Of a DNA stretch of 19,117 nt, positions 1 to 8,680 are shown one piece after another. The notes beneath the pieces were generated by a model. The model was not told where the DNA came from and did not search any database. It saw only the letters and a list, made by a program, of their open reading frames with translations. Location: positions 1 to 19,117 of the forward strand of contig JALXDT010000173.1 in assembly GCA_027070475.1 (NCBI GenBank), written 5' to 3'. Both the position numbers and the translations under genes were made by a program. The DNA comes from Candidatus Aminicenantota bacterium. Its GTDB lineage: Bacteria; Acidobacteriota; Aminicenantia; JAMOAD01. Position 1 is the first letter of the stretch. The number at the start of each line of letters is the position of its first letter.

Positions 1-3000
1 ATCCAGAATTTAATTATCATGAATCCAGCAAGAGAGAGTTTAATAAAAAAGCAAAAAAGAGGGATTTTAAATTTCAGGATTATTTATGAAAAAAATAAAA
101 AACCTTTAGAAATCATAGAATACTTTATAAAAGTAAAAAAAGATTTAAATATTCTTATTAGCTATGGAATGAATTTGAGAGAAATGGAAAAAATCATATA
201 CCAGGAAAAAAATAAATTGTACAGAGAGTATGGTTTCTCCTTGATAAAAATATTAATCCTTTTACTCTTATTGAACATATTATTCCTTTATTTTTTGAAA
301 AAGAAAATCAGTCCCGCTTATCAGGATGTTAACAGAATTGTTAATTTTCTTAAAAAGGAGAAACATGAAGATGATAGATTAAATTTAGATCTTATTAAAT
401 ACGACGAACCTCGATTGGTAGCTAAAAATCTTAACCTTATGATAGATAGATTCAAAAAAGCTAATGAAGAAATTCAAAAGAATGAAGAAAAATTCAGAAC
501 TCTTCTTGATCAATTAAAAGTTGGAGTTTATATGTTTGGAGTTGATGAGTATTTTACATATGTAAATGACACAATGGTGGAAGTTACAGGATATTCCAAG
601 GAAGAACTGTATAAAAAGAGATTTCATGACCTTATTCATCCGGACTTTAAAGAGTTAACAAAAAGAAGAGCAGAAAAAAGATTGAGCGGTTTGAAAGCTA
701 AGGATACCTATAATATAAAAATCATTACTAAAAACGGGGAAGAGAAATGGGTTAGAGTATCAAATAAGAAAATTCGTCTTTTTAAAGAAAATCTTGTTCT
801 GGGAACAGCAATAGATGTTACTGATCAAATCCAAGCAGAACAATTGTTAAAAGAAAGTGAAGAAAAGTTCAAAACCTTTACAGATCAGATTAAAGCAGCT
901 GTTTTTACGTTTAATGAAGATGGCTATTTTGAATATGTTAATAAAGCAATGTTGAGAATTACCGAGTATCCTAAAAAAGAGTTACTACAAAAAAAATTTT
1001 TCGATATAGTCCATCCTGATTATAGAGAACTTGTTATAAAAAGGGGGTTCAAAAGACTAAAAGGTAAAAAACCCAAAAGTAATTATGAATTTAAAATTAT
1101 AACCAAGAGTGGAAAAACAAAATGGGTGCAGATTTCCAGCAAGAAAATCGCCTTAAATGAAAGAAATATTGTTTTAGGCTCAGCAATAGATATAACAGAA
1201 AAGAAGGAAGCAGAGAAATTGCTCCTGGAAAGTGAAGAAAAGTTTAGAAATATTTATGAGAGGTCCACTGATCCAATGTGTCTTTTATCCAGAGAAGGCT
1301 TTTTTGATTGTAATCAAGCTTCCTACAATATCCTCGGGATGAAGAGGAAAAAATTTCTCCTGATTCATCCGGGGGAAATTTCTCCTGAAAAGCAACCTGA
1401 TGGGAGAAATTCTATGGAAAAGGCCAGGGAGATTATTGATGAAGTTTATAAAACAGGCTCAAAAAGATTTGAATGGGTCCATAAAAAATTCAATGGAGAA
1501 CTCTTTTGGGTTGATGTTTCTCTAACTTTGATTCCGTATAGACATAAAAATGTTATTTTTGTAGTTTGGAGAGACATCTCAGAAAAAAAGCTTCTTGAAC
1601 AAAGACTTCTTGAGGAAAAAGAAAGGCTTGCTGTCACTTTGAGAAGTATAGGAGATGGAATTATAGCTGTTGACAAAGGGAAAACAATTGTTCTTATGAA
1701 TAAGGTGGCAGAGAAGATAACCGGCTGGGCATTTGAAGAAGCTCAGTTAAGACCAATTAAAGAGGTATTTAACATTGAAACAGAAAATAAAAAAAACATA
1801 GATGATTGTTTGGGAGAAGTAATAACAAAAGGAAATACCATAAGAATCAGGAGTAATTCTTTATTAATTAAAAGAAATGGTGAAAAAATAAATATTAGTG
1901 ATAGTATAGCTCCCATCAAGAATAAAAATAGTAAAACAATTGGAGCCGTTATTGTCTTTAGGGATATAACGGAGAGTTTAAAGGCTGAAAAGGAACTTCA
2001 AAAAGCTCAAAAACTTGAATCTTTGGCTCTGATAGCTGGAGGAATAGCTCACGACTTTAACAATCTTTTATTTGGCATTATTGGCAATTTGGGGGTTGTA
2101 AAGAGAAAAGTAAGGAAAAGTGAAGAAATATTTAAAACCATTGAGAGAGTTGAAAAAATTGTGTATGAGGCAAAAAGCCTTTCCAATCAATTGCTAACAT
2201 TTGCAAAAGGAGGGGAACCACTTTTAAAAAAAGTTGATTTAAAGAAATTAATAAAGGATATTGCTCATTTTGCAACAAGAGGTAGTGATGTGAAAATAGA
2301 TTATCAATTTGATAAAGATTTGGATTTTATAAGCGCAGATATTGGACAAATTGAGCAGGTGTTCAATAATCTTATAATAAATGCAATTCATGCCATTAAA
2401 GAGAAAAAGGGAGTGGGAAAGATAGAAATTAAAGCAGAAAATATAAAGTTAAAAAAAGATAATAAATACTTTTTAAAAGAAGGAGACTATGTTCAAATAA
2501 TTGTTAAAGATAATGGTATTGGTATAAAAAAAGAAATACTTGACAAAATTTTCGATCCATTTTTCACAACAAAAGAGAAAGGTTCTGGTTTAGGTCTCTC
2601 AACCTCCTACTCTATAATAAAAAAACATGGTGGTGACATAAGGGTTGAATCTTCTCCAGGGAAAGGAACTGCTTTTTATATTCTACTACCTGTTGCAGAG
2701 AATCTGGAGGATGAAAAAATAAGAAGTAAAAATAAAGAGCATAAAAAAGGTTTACGAGTTTTGATTGTCGACGATGAGGAAGATGTGAGGAATGCTGCCA
2801 AAGAAATGCTTGAAATTCTCGGCTGTAAAGTTAAAGTTGCTTCATCCGGTGAAGAAGCTATTGAAATTTATAAAAATTTAAAGAATAAGATCGACCTGGT
2901 AATAATGGATCTAACAATGAAAGGGGGAATGAGCGGGGAAAAAGCCACTGCTGAAATTTTAAAAATAGATCCAAAGGCTAAATGTATTATTTCAAGTGGT

Positions 3001-3108
3001 TATGCTTCGGGAAATATAATATCAAAATATAAGGAATATGGATTTATTGATGTTTTGGTTAAACCTTATAGATTTGAAGATCTTGAAGAAGTTTTAAGTA
3101 AGATATAA
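1..3108 (+). CDS. Hybrid sensor histidine kinase, four PAS domains plus receiver (5' partial)
   Basis: Membrane-bound sensor that should autophosphorylate and pass phosphate to its own receiver domain. The reading frame is open to base 1 and the first ATG (19) has no ribosome binding site, so the true start lies upstream. Numbering from that ATG: residues 1-70 look like the end of an extracytoplasmic Cache sensor; one membrane helix spans about 76-94; a HAMP-like linker follows; PAS domains begin near 156, 281, 406 and 533. The dimerisation/phosphoacceptor segment GGIAHDFNNLL carries His678. The ATPase domain has N-box Asn788, G1 motif DNGIG at 831-835 and a GSGLGLS G2 motif. The receiver has the acidic pair Asp918/Asp919, phosphoacceptor Asp964 and Lys1015. 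PAS1 and PAS2 are close copies of each other. No output domain is fused, so a separate partner regulator is likely. The ligand is unknown. Confidence 0.93.
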   Translation: MQNLIIMNPARESLIKKQKRGILNFRIIYEKNKKPLEIIEYFIKVKKDLNILISYGMNLREMEKIIYQEKNKLYREYGFSLIKILILLLLLNILFLYFLKKKISPAYQDVNRIVNFLKKEKHEDDRLNLDLIKYDEPRLVAKNLNLMIDRFKKANEEIQKNEEKFRTLLDQLKVGVYMFGVDEYFTYVNDTMVEVTGYSKEELYKKRFHDLIHPDFKELTKRRAEKRLSGLKAKDTYNIKIITKNGEEKWVRVSNKKIRLFKENLVLGTAIDVTDQIQAEQLLKESEEKFKTFTDQIKAAVFTFNEDGYFEYVNKAMLRITEYPKKELLQKKFFDIVHPDYRELVIKRGFKRLKGKKPKSNYEFKIITKSGKTKWVQISSKKIALNERNIVLGSAIDITEKKEAEKLLLESEEKFRNIYERSTDPMCLLSREGFFDCNQASYNILGMKRKKFLLIHPGEISPEKQPDGRNSMEKAREIIDEVYKTGSKRFEWVHKKFNGELFWVDVSLTLIPYRHKNVIFVVWRDISEKKLLEQRLLEEKERLAVTLRSIGDGIIAVDKGKTIVLMNKVAEKITGWAFEEAQLRPIKEVFNIETENKKNIDDCLGEVITKGNTIRIRSNSLLIKRNGEKINISDSIAPIKNKNSKTIGAVIVFRDITESLKAEKELQKAQKLESLALIAGGIAHDFNNLLFGIIGNLGVVKRKVRKSEEIFKTIERVEKIVYEAKSLSNQLLTFAKGGEPLLKKVDLKKLIKDIAHFATRGSDVKIDYQFDKDLDFISADIGQIEQVFNNLIINAIHAIKEKKGVGKIEIKAENIKLKKDNKYFLKEGDYVQIIVKDNGIGIKKEILDKIFDPFFTTKEKGSGLGLSTSYSIIKKHGGDIRVESSPGKGTAFYILLPVAENLEDEKIRSKNKEHKKGLRVLIVDDEEDVRNAAKEMLEILGCKVKVASSGEEAIEIYKNLKNKIDLVIMDLTMKGGMSGEKATAEILKIDPKAKCIISSGYASGNIISKYKEYGFIDVLVKPYRFEDLEEVLSKI

Positions 3109-3147
3109 AAGAACTTTAGCAACACTGTTTTTAGTCATCTCGTAAAA

Positions 3148-3176
3148 TTGCTTTAAAAAATCTTATTTGATATAAT
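3148..3176 (+). promoter_or_regulatory. Predicted sigma70-type extended -10 promoter for the manB-led operon
   Basis: A -35-like TTGCTT at 3148-3153 lies exactly 17 bases before a perfect TATAAT at 3171-3176. A TG dinucleotide at 3168-3169 makes it an extended -10. The phosphomannomutase start codon is 30 bases downstream with GGAGG at 3191-3195. It would uncouple the seven-gene operon from the histidine kinase gene upstream. The -35 match is only moderate; the -10 is strong. Confidence 0.7.
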
Positions 3177-3205
3177 TTTTCATCTTTATCGGAGGTTAAA
3201 GAAGT

Positions 3206-4567
3206 ATGTCAATTAATAAAAATATTTTCAGAAATTATGATATCAGAGGTATTGTAGGAACTGATTTAACAGCTGATACTGTTGAAAAAATAGGGAAAGC
3301 ATTCGGAACTGTTTTAAGAGAAAAAGGTAAAAAAGAGATCTTTGTCGGAAGGGATGCAAGAACCCATTCACCAGAACTTAGGGATTATCTTGTTAAAGGT
3401 CTTATTTCAACTGGCTTAAAAGTTATAGATCTTTCAATGGTTCCTACACCAGTTTTTTATTTCGCTGTTTTCTACAAAAAGAAAGATGGCGGTGTGATGA
3501 TAACTGGTTCTCACAATCCTCCTGAATACAATGGCTTTAAATTAATGGTCGGAGAAAACGCTCTTTTTGGAGAACAGATAAAAGCTCTCTATGATATCAT
3601 TATTAAAGAAAAATTCATTGTTGAAAGTGGAGGTGAATTGGTTTCATACAATATTATCCCGGAATATGAAGAGTATCTTTTAAATGATATTAAATTAAAG
3701 AAAAAATTAAAAATAGTCATAGATGCAGGAAACGGAGTTGGAGGTTTTGTAGCTGTACCTGTATTTAAAAAACTTGGTGCTAAAATTGTTGAGCTTTACA
3801 CAAATCCGGACGGCAATTTCCCGAATCATCACCCTGATCCCACTGTTCCAAAATATATGGAGGATTTAATCAAAAAGGTTAAAGAGGAAAAAGCTGACTT
3901 TGGAATAGGCTATGATGGAGATGCTGATAGAATAGGTGTTGTTGATGACAAGGGAAGATTACTTTTCGGGGATCAAATTCTTTATATAATGGTGCAGGAT
4001 GTGCTAAAAGAGGTTCCCGGAGGTAAAATAATAGCTGATGTTAAAGCTTCTCAGATTCTCTTTGATGAGATAAAAAAACTTGGCGGAATTCCTATCATGT
4101 GGAGGACAGGACATTCCTTTATCAAAAGCAAGATGAAAGAGGAAAATGCCATACTCGCGGGGGAGATGAGCGGTCATATCTTTTTCAAGCATAGATATTT
4201 CGGTTTTGATGATGCTATTTACTCATCTCTGAGGTTTGCGGAAATCATTTCAAAGTATGATAAAAAAGTTTCGGATTGGGTTGATGAAATGCCAAAAGTT
4301 TTTAATACCCCGGAAATTCATATGAAAAGCACTGAGGAGGAAAAATTTAAAATAGTTGAAAAATTAAAGGAGTATTTTAAGGACAAGTATAAAGTAATTG
4401 ATGTGGATGGTGTAAGAGTGCTTTTTCCTGACGGCTGGGGTTTAGTCAGAGCTTCCAACACTCAACCTATTCTTGTTATAAGATATGAGGCAAAAACAGA
4501 AGAGGCTCTAAACAAAATAAAAAGAGAGATAGAAAAAGCTCTTGACTCTGTTAAAGGAGAGGTTTAG
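3206..4567 (+). CDS. manB: Phosphomannomutase/phosphoglucomutase
   Basis: Alpha-D-phosphohexomutase superfamily enzyme interconverting hexose-6-phosphate and hexose-1-phosphate in the cytoplasm; most likely mannose-6-phosphate to mannose-1-phosphate, given the mannose-1-phosphate guanylyltransferase two genes downstream. Visible signatures in order: N-terminal FRNYDIRG; catalytic phosphoserine loop TGSHNP with Ser102; metal-binding DGDADR with Asp237, Asp239 and Asp241; sugar-binding GEMSG at 319-323; and the C-terminal phosphate-binding segment RASNTQP. At 453 residues it is full length for the PMM/PGM group. The start is supported by GGAGG ten bases upstream and by the start of the family's conserved N-terminus. 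First gene of the operon, five bases before uppP. Specificity for mannose over glucose cannot be read from the sequence, and many members act on both. Confidence 0.92.
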   Translation: MSINKNIFRNYDIRGIVGTDLTADTVEKIGKAFGTVLREKGKKEIFVGRDARTHSPELRDYLVKGLISTGLKVIDLSMVPTPVFYFAVFYKKKDGGVMITGSHNPPEYNGFKLMVGENALFGEQIKALYDIIIKEKFIVESGGELVSYNIIPEYEEYLLNDIKLKKKLKIVIDAGNGVGGFVAVPVFKKLGAKIVELYTNPDGNFPNHHPDPTVPKYMEDLIKKVKEEKADFGIGYDGDADRIGVVDDKGRLLFGDQILYIMVQDVLKEVPGGKIIADVKASQILFDEIKKLGGIPIMWRTGHSFIKSKMKEENAILAGEMSGHIFFKHRYFGFDDAIYSSLRFAEIISKYDKKVSDWVDEMPKVFNTPEIHMKSTEEEKFKIVEKLKEYFKDKYKVIDVDGVRVLFPDGWGLVRASNTQPILVIRYEAKTEEALNKIKREIEKALDSVKGEV

Positions 4568-4572
4568 ATTCA

Positions 4573-5361
4573 TTGGAAATATTTAAAACAATAATCCTTG
4601 CAGTAGTGCAGGGGATAACAGAATTTTTCCCTGTTAGCTCTTCCGGCCATCTTGTTCTTTTAGAGCACTTTTTTAAAATAAAGGAGGATAAACTTCTTCT
4701 TACGGTTGTTCTCCACGGTGGAACCTTTTTTTCCGTTCTTTTTTATTATAGAAAAAAGGTGTATGAGATAATTGTGAATTTTTTTAAGATGATATTTTCT
4801 TATAATAATGTTTCCAAAGAGGAGAAAGATTATATTTTTGGAATATTCATAGTGACTTTAATTACAGGATTTTCAGCTTTTTTGTTAAAGGATTTTTTTG
4901 AGTCTCTCTTTAAAAAACCAGTTTATGTCAGCCTCGCTCTTCTTTTTACGGGGATTATTTTAATACTTACAAAGTTTGTAAAGTTAAAGAATAGAGAGAA
5001 TACTGTTCTGGATTCTATTTTAATAGGTATTGCGCAGAGCTTTGCAATTATCCCCGGGATTTCAAGGTCAGGCTCAACCATTTCATCCGCAATGTATCTT
5101 GGATGGGATAAAGAGATAGCTGCGGAATTTTCATTCATTGCCTTTCTGCCTGCAATGTTCGGAGCTCTTATCCTGGAAATTCCTCACAAAGCAATTGACT
5201 CAAATTTATATCTTTTAATTGTTGGCTTTTTGGTATCTTTTCTTGTGGGAGTTTTAAGTATTAAATATCTTATTAGAATAATAAAGAACAGAAAGTTTTA
5301 TCTTTTCGGTATTTATTGTATTATTATAGGATTAATATCTTTTGTTTATTTTGCTTTTTAA
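4573..5361 (+). CDS. uppP: Undecaprenyl-diphosphatase (BacA/UppP family)
   Basis: Integral membrane phosphatase that removes one phosphate from undecaprenyl diphosphate, recycling the lipid carrier used for peptidoglycan and surface polysaccharides; the family is linked to bacitracin resistance. It has the two family signatures: QGITEFFPVSSSGH at residues 13-26, with the Q-xxx-E pair Gln13/Glu17, and PGISRSG with Arg165. The 262 residues are mostly hydrophobic with many membrane helices, a normal length. The start codon is TTG at 4573: GGAGAGG at 4556-4562 sits ten bases upstream, and the reading begins directly with the family's conserved N-terminal segment. It lies between the two GDP-mannose genes, which suggests joint control of glycan precursor and carrier supply. 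Confidence 0.95.
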   Translation: MEIFKTIILAVVQGITEFFPVSSSGHLVLLEHFFKIKEDKLLLTVVLHGGTFFSVLFYYRKKVYEIIVNFFKMIFSYNNVSKEEKDYIFGIFIVTLITGFSAFLLKDFFESLFKKPVYVSLALLFTGIILILTKFVKLKNRENTVLDSILIGIAQSFAIIPGISRSGSTISSAMYLGWDKEIAAEFSFIAFLPAMFGALILEIPHKAIDSNLYLLIVGFLVSFLVGVLSIKYLIRIIKNRKFYLFGIYCIIIGLISFVYFAF

Positions 5362-5370
5362 GGAGAAAGG

Positions 5371-6408
5371 ATGAAGAAAATAGCCCTTGTATTAGCCGGG
5401 GGCTCCGGAAAAAGATTCTGGCCCCTGAGTGAAAAAGGTAAACCCAAACAATTAATTTCTGTTTTTAGTGAAAAATCCTTAATAGAGGAAACCATTGAAA
5501 GATTAAGAAAATTCTTTGAGGAGAGCGAAATATATATTGTCACTAACAGGGGGCTTGCGGAAAAATTAAAAAATATTTTAAAGGATTTTCCTCCAAATCA
5601 GATTCTTGCTGAACCTCAGGCAAAAAATACTGCACCTTCAATACTCTGGGCTGTTTCCCTTTTTGAAAGGGAAGATCCTGAAACGGTTTTCGGAATCTTT
5701 CCTTCTGATCACTATATAGTTGATGAAAAAAGGTTTGTTGAAAGATTAAAACTTGCTTTTGAGCTTGCTTATGATAAAGGAAAACTAATCACTTTCGGAA
5801 TCACTCCCACATCTCCTGATACAGGTTATGGCTACATTGAAACAGAGAAAGAACCTTTGAAGTTTAAGAACAATGAAAAGTACTATACTGTTATTTCCTT
5901 TAAAGAAAAACCTGATTATAAAACAGCCCTTCAATATGTTAAAGCCGGTAATTATTTCTGGAACTCAGGAATGTTCATATGGAAGGGAGAAAGCTTCAGA
6001 GAGAATCTTAAAAAGTATTCACCCTATTTTTCAGAATATTATGAGAGGATGAGAATAGGAGAAGATATTAAAGTTATCTTTTCAGAGATTAAGTCTGAGT
6101 CTATTGATTATGCCCTTATGGAAAAAAGCAAGGAGATACTTTTGGTTGAGGGAGATTTCAGATGGTCTGATGTTGGCTCTTATAAATCCCTTTATGAGTT
6201 ACTTGAAAAGGACAATAAAGGGAATGTTTTAAAGGGTAAAGGGCTTTTTGTAGAGAGTAAAAATAGCTTTATCCATTCTCTCGAAAATCCAGTGGTTGCT
6301 GTTGGGCTTGATAATATTTTTATAATTGTAAACAATGGGAAAATTGTTGTTGGGAATATAAATAGTTCCCAGCTTGTAAAAGAGGCTTATGAATTTTTTG
6401 AAAAATAG
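5371..6408 (+). CDS. manC: Mannose-1-phosphate guanylyltransferase
   Basis: Transfers GMP from GTP to mannose-1-phosphate, giving GDP-mannose for glycans. The nucleotide-binding signature GGSGKRFWP is at residues 10-18 and KPKQL at 24-28. FPSDHYI, the FKEKP motif, WNSGMFIW, SIDYALMEKS and the WSDVGSY segment are all in family order. At 345 residues it is the short form: nucleotidyltransferase domain plus a short C-terminal strand region, without the cupin phosphomannose isomerase domain of longer ManC/AlgA proteins. Making mannose-6-phosphate from fructose-6-phosphate therefore needs an isomerase encoded elsewhere. GGAGAAAGG directly precedes the ATG, nine bases after the uppP stop. A nucleotidyltransferase acting on another sugar is possible but less likely, since a phosphomannomutase is in the same operon. 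Confidence 0.9.
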   Translation: MKKIALVLAGGSGKRFWPLSEKGKPKQLISVFSEKSLIEETIERLRKFFEESEIYIVTNRGLAEKLKNILKDFPPNQILAEPQAKNTAPSILWAVSLFEREDPETVFGIFPSDHYIVDEKRFVERLKLAFELAYDKGKLITFGITPTSPDTGYGYIETEKEPLKFKNNEKYYTVISFKEKPDYKTALQYVKAGNYFWNSGMFIWKGESFRENLKKYSPYFSEYYERMRIGEDIKVIFSEIKSESIDYALMEKSKEILLVEGDFRWSDVGSYKSLYELLEKDNKGNVLKGKGLFVESKNSFIHSLENPVVAVGLDNIFIIVNNGKIVVGNINSSQLVKEAYEFFEK

Positions 6409-6425
6409 ATTTTTTTGGAGGCAAA

Positions 6426-7562
6426 ATGAGTATTAAAGTTTTGGAGGTAAAAAGCAAAAGGGATTTAAAAAAATTTATTAAATTCCCCATTGATGATCTA
6501 TACAAAGACAATGAATACTATGTACCTCCTCTAATAATGGATGAAATAGATACCCTTTCAAAAGAAAAAAACCCTGCCTATGAGTTTTGCGATTCAAAAC
6601 TTTTTCTTGGATACAAAGATGGAAAAATAGTGGGAAGAGTTGCTGCAATTTTAAATAAAGCAGCAAATAAGAAATTCAATGAAAAAAACATAAGATTCGG
6701 CTGGTTTGATGTTATTGATGATTTTGAAGTTACTAAAGCTCTTTTTGAAAAGGTGGAAGGATGGGCAAAGGAGCTCGGGATGGAAACCATAACAGGACCA
6801 CAGGGATTTACTGATCTTGATCCCGAAGGACTTTTAATAGAAGGCTATGAGGAACTTCCCACAATAGTAACAATTTACAATTACCCATATTATCGCGAAC
6901 ATCTTGAAAAATACGGTTTTGAAAAAGAGATTGATTATGTGGAGTTTCAGACTAAGGTCCCAGAGGGTGGAAAATTTCCTGAAAAGCTTGCAAAAACAGC
7001 AGAGTGGATTAAAAAAAGGTATAATTTTAAAGTCTTAAAATTTAAGAGTAAACGGGAAGCAAAAAAGAGAGGAAAGGAGCTTTTTGACCTTTTGGATGAA
7101 GCCTATGAAGAGCTTTATGGCACGACTCCTCTTACTGAAAAACAGAAAGAGTATTATATGAAAAAATATCTTCCCTTTGTTCACAAAGATCTTGTCAAAG
7201 CTGTGGTAAATGAAGAGAATAAAATGATAGGATTTATGATTACAATGCCTTCACTTTCAAAAGGTTTTCAGAAAGCAAGGGGAAGACTTTTCCCTTTTGG
7301 ATTTATCCATATTCTTAAAGCTTTGAAGACATATGAGATCTTAGATTTTTATCTTGCAGGTGTTAAAAAGGAATATAGAGGAAAGGGTGTTGACCTTCTA
7401 ATGGTTACCGATATTTTCCACACTGCTCTTGGCATGGGTTTTTATATGGCGGAATCTAATCCGGAGCTTGAAACGAATAAGAAAATTCAGGGAGAATGGA
7501 AATACTTTAATCCTCGCCTGCATAAAAGGAGAAGAATTTTTAAAAAAAGGATTGATAAATGA
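6426..7562 (+). CDS. YghO-like GNAT-fold protein, function unknown
   Basis: A 378-residue soluble protein that I recognise only loosely as the YghO-type family of large proteins with an acetyltransferase-like fold. Visible features: an N-terminal region with YVPPLIMDE; a central TGPQGFTDLDPEGLLIEGY segment; and near the C-terminus VKKEYRGKGVDLLM, where Arg318-Gly319-Lys320-Gly321 resembles the acyl-CoA pyrophosphate loop of GNAT enzymes. There is no signal peptide or membrane helix. GGAGG at 6417-6421 fixes the start. Its last codon overlaps the next ATG (ATGA), so it is translationally coupled to the M20 gene and belongs to the same operon. Acyltransferase activity is inference; substrate and role are unknown. 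It could be an accessory acyltransferase of the racemase cassette or part of envelope synthesis. Confidence 0.6.
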   Translation: MSIKVLEVKSKRDLKKFIKFPIDDLYKDNEYYVPPLIMDEIDTLSKEKNPAYEFCDSKLFLGYKDGKIVGRVAAILNKAANKKFNEKNIRFGWFDVIDDFEVTKALFEKVEGWAKELGMETITGPQGFTDLDPEGLLIEGYEELPTIVTIYNYPYYREHLEKYGFEKEIDYVEFQTKVPEGGKFPEKLAKTAEWIKKRYNFKVLKFKSKREAKKRGKELFDLLDEAYEELYGTTPLTEKQKEYYMKKYLPFVHKDLVKAVVNEENKMIGFMITMPSLSKGFQKARGRLFPFGFIHILKALKTYEILDFYLAGVKKEYRGKGVDLLMVTDIFHTALGMGFYMAESNPELETNKKIQGEWKYFNPRLHKRRRIFKKRIDK

Positions 7563-8680
7563 GCGAACTTTTTGAATTTTATAAAAACCAAAAAGAGGAA
7601 TTTATATCTCTGATCTCAAAATATGTAAAATTCAGATCATACAATGGAGAAAGGGATAATATAAATATATTTATAGATTACCTTCAAAATAATTTTCAAA
7701 TGTTCAGACCTGATTCTCTGGAAAGAAAGATGACACCTGTTGGTGATATTCTTATCGCTGATTATTTTACTCAATTTTCAGAAAAAATAGTTCTTCTTGC
7801 CCATGTTGATACTGTGAAAGTTAGGGATGGAAATCCTTATGCTGAAATTAAAGATAAGGTTTTATATGGGAATGGTGCCTATGATATGAAATCCGGGATA
7901 GCTCTCTTTTACTTTATCTTGAAAGCTGTTTTTCAGGGAGCTTTTAATATTAAAAAATCGTTAAGGATAATTTTAAATCCTGATGAGGAAAGCGGAAGCA
8001 CTTATTCAAAAGGGACAATCTTTGAATTTTCAAAAGGTGCAAAAGCTGTACTTCTTCCGGAACCATCCTGCAAAGATGGAGGAGTGAAAGTTAAAAGAAA
8101 GGCTATCGGAAAAATAGAGGTTAAGATTGAAGGAAAAGCGGCTCACAGTGGCATTGAGCCTGAAAAAGGAATAGATGCAAACAGAGCTCTTGCAAAATTA
8201 ATTTTAAGAATTGATGAAATAATAAGGAAAGAGGGCGAAGTTAGCTTTAATCCCGGCTTAATAGAGGGAGGTGTAAGAACAAATGTTGTATCTCCTTTTA
8301 GTGTTTTAAAAGCAGAGGTAAGAAGTTTTTACAATGATAAAATTGAGAAAATCTTCAGTGAAATTAACAAAATTAAGTATATCAATGGGGCGAAGCTAAA
8401 TATTAAAACATCCCTTGAGCATCCTGCCCTTGAATATAATGATAAAATCAAAAAACTTTATAGTATAGCCAGAGAAATTGCAGAGGAAGTTGCCTATAAT
8501 CTTCCTGAATGTTTTAGCGGAGGTGCTTCAGACGGCTCATCGCTTTCTTATAAGGGAATTCCTGTTCTTGACGGACTTGGAATTAAGGGCGATGGGGCTC
8601 ACTCCTTAAATGAACATATTTATATTGATGATTTCCCGTTTAGAGCATATCTTTTAGCATCTTTGATTGAAAGAATATGA
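7559..8680 (+). CDS. M20-family metallohydrolase, putative N-acyl-L-amino acid deacylase
   Basis: Dizinc amidohydrolase of the M20/ArgE/CPG2 type, expected in the cytoplasm. The metal set is complete: His82 in HVDTV, bridging Asp109 in GAYDMKSG, catalytic Glu143 with ligand Glu144 in DEESGS, Glu168 in LPEPS and His348 in GAHSLNEH. The dimerisation (lid) domain has the usual AAHSG at about residues 198-202. Its 373 residues match the carboxypeptidase G2-like branch. ATGA overlaps link it to genes on both sides. With the GNAT and MenC-like genes downstream, the likely role is hydrolysis of the N-succinyl (or N-acyl) L-amino acid made by racemisation, which would make the conversion irreversible. 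Family membership is certain; the substrate is inferred from context. Alternatives are a general aminoacylase or a LysK/ArgE-type deacylase. Confidence 0.85.
   Translation: MSELFEFYKNQKEEFISLISKYVKFRSYNGERDNINIFIDYLQNNFQMFRPDSLERKMTPVGDILIADYFTQFSEKIVLLAHVDTVKVRDGNPYAEIKDKVLYGNGAYDMKSGIALFYFILKAVFQGAFNIKKSLRIILNPDEESGSTYSKGTIFEFSKGAKAVLLPEPSCKDGGVKVKRKAIGKIEVKIEGKAAHSGIEPEKGIDANRALAKLILRIDEIIRKEGEVSFNPGLIEGGVRTNVVSPFSVLKAEVRSFYNDKIEKIFSEINKIKYINGAKLNIKTSLEHPALEYNDKIKKLYSIAREIAEEVAYNLPECFSGGASDGSSLSYKGIPVLDGLGIKGDGAHSLNEHIYIDDFPFRAYLLASLIERI

Noticed and set aside
3..86. A second open frame at the left edge that reads PEFNYHESSKREF... and could suggest a frameshift in the kinase sensor domain.
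   Set aside because: The frame used for the gene reads smoothly from base 1 into the Cache-like end of the sensor domain (GILNFRIIYEKN and onward to the membrane helix); the other frame stops after 28 codons.
5655..5673. Perfect 8-base inverted repeat TTCCCTTT/AAAGGGAA with a TTG loop.
   Set aside because: It lies inside the manC coding region with no T-run after it and encodes conserved protein sequence; most likely chance in AT-rich DNA.
7559..8680. LysK/ArgE of an aminoadipate lysine or arginine pathway, prompted by the homoaconitase-like gene at 12743-13990.
   Set aside because: No LysW-like carrier, LysX, LysZ or arg gene is nearby, and the immediate overlapping neighbours point to a different pathway. 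It remains a minor alternative.
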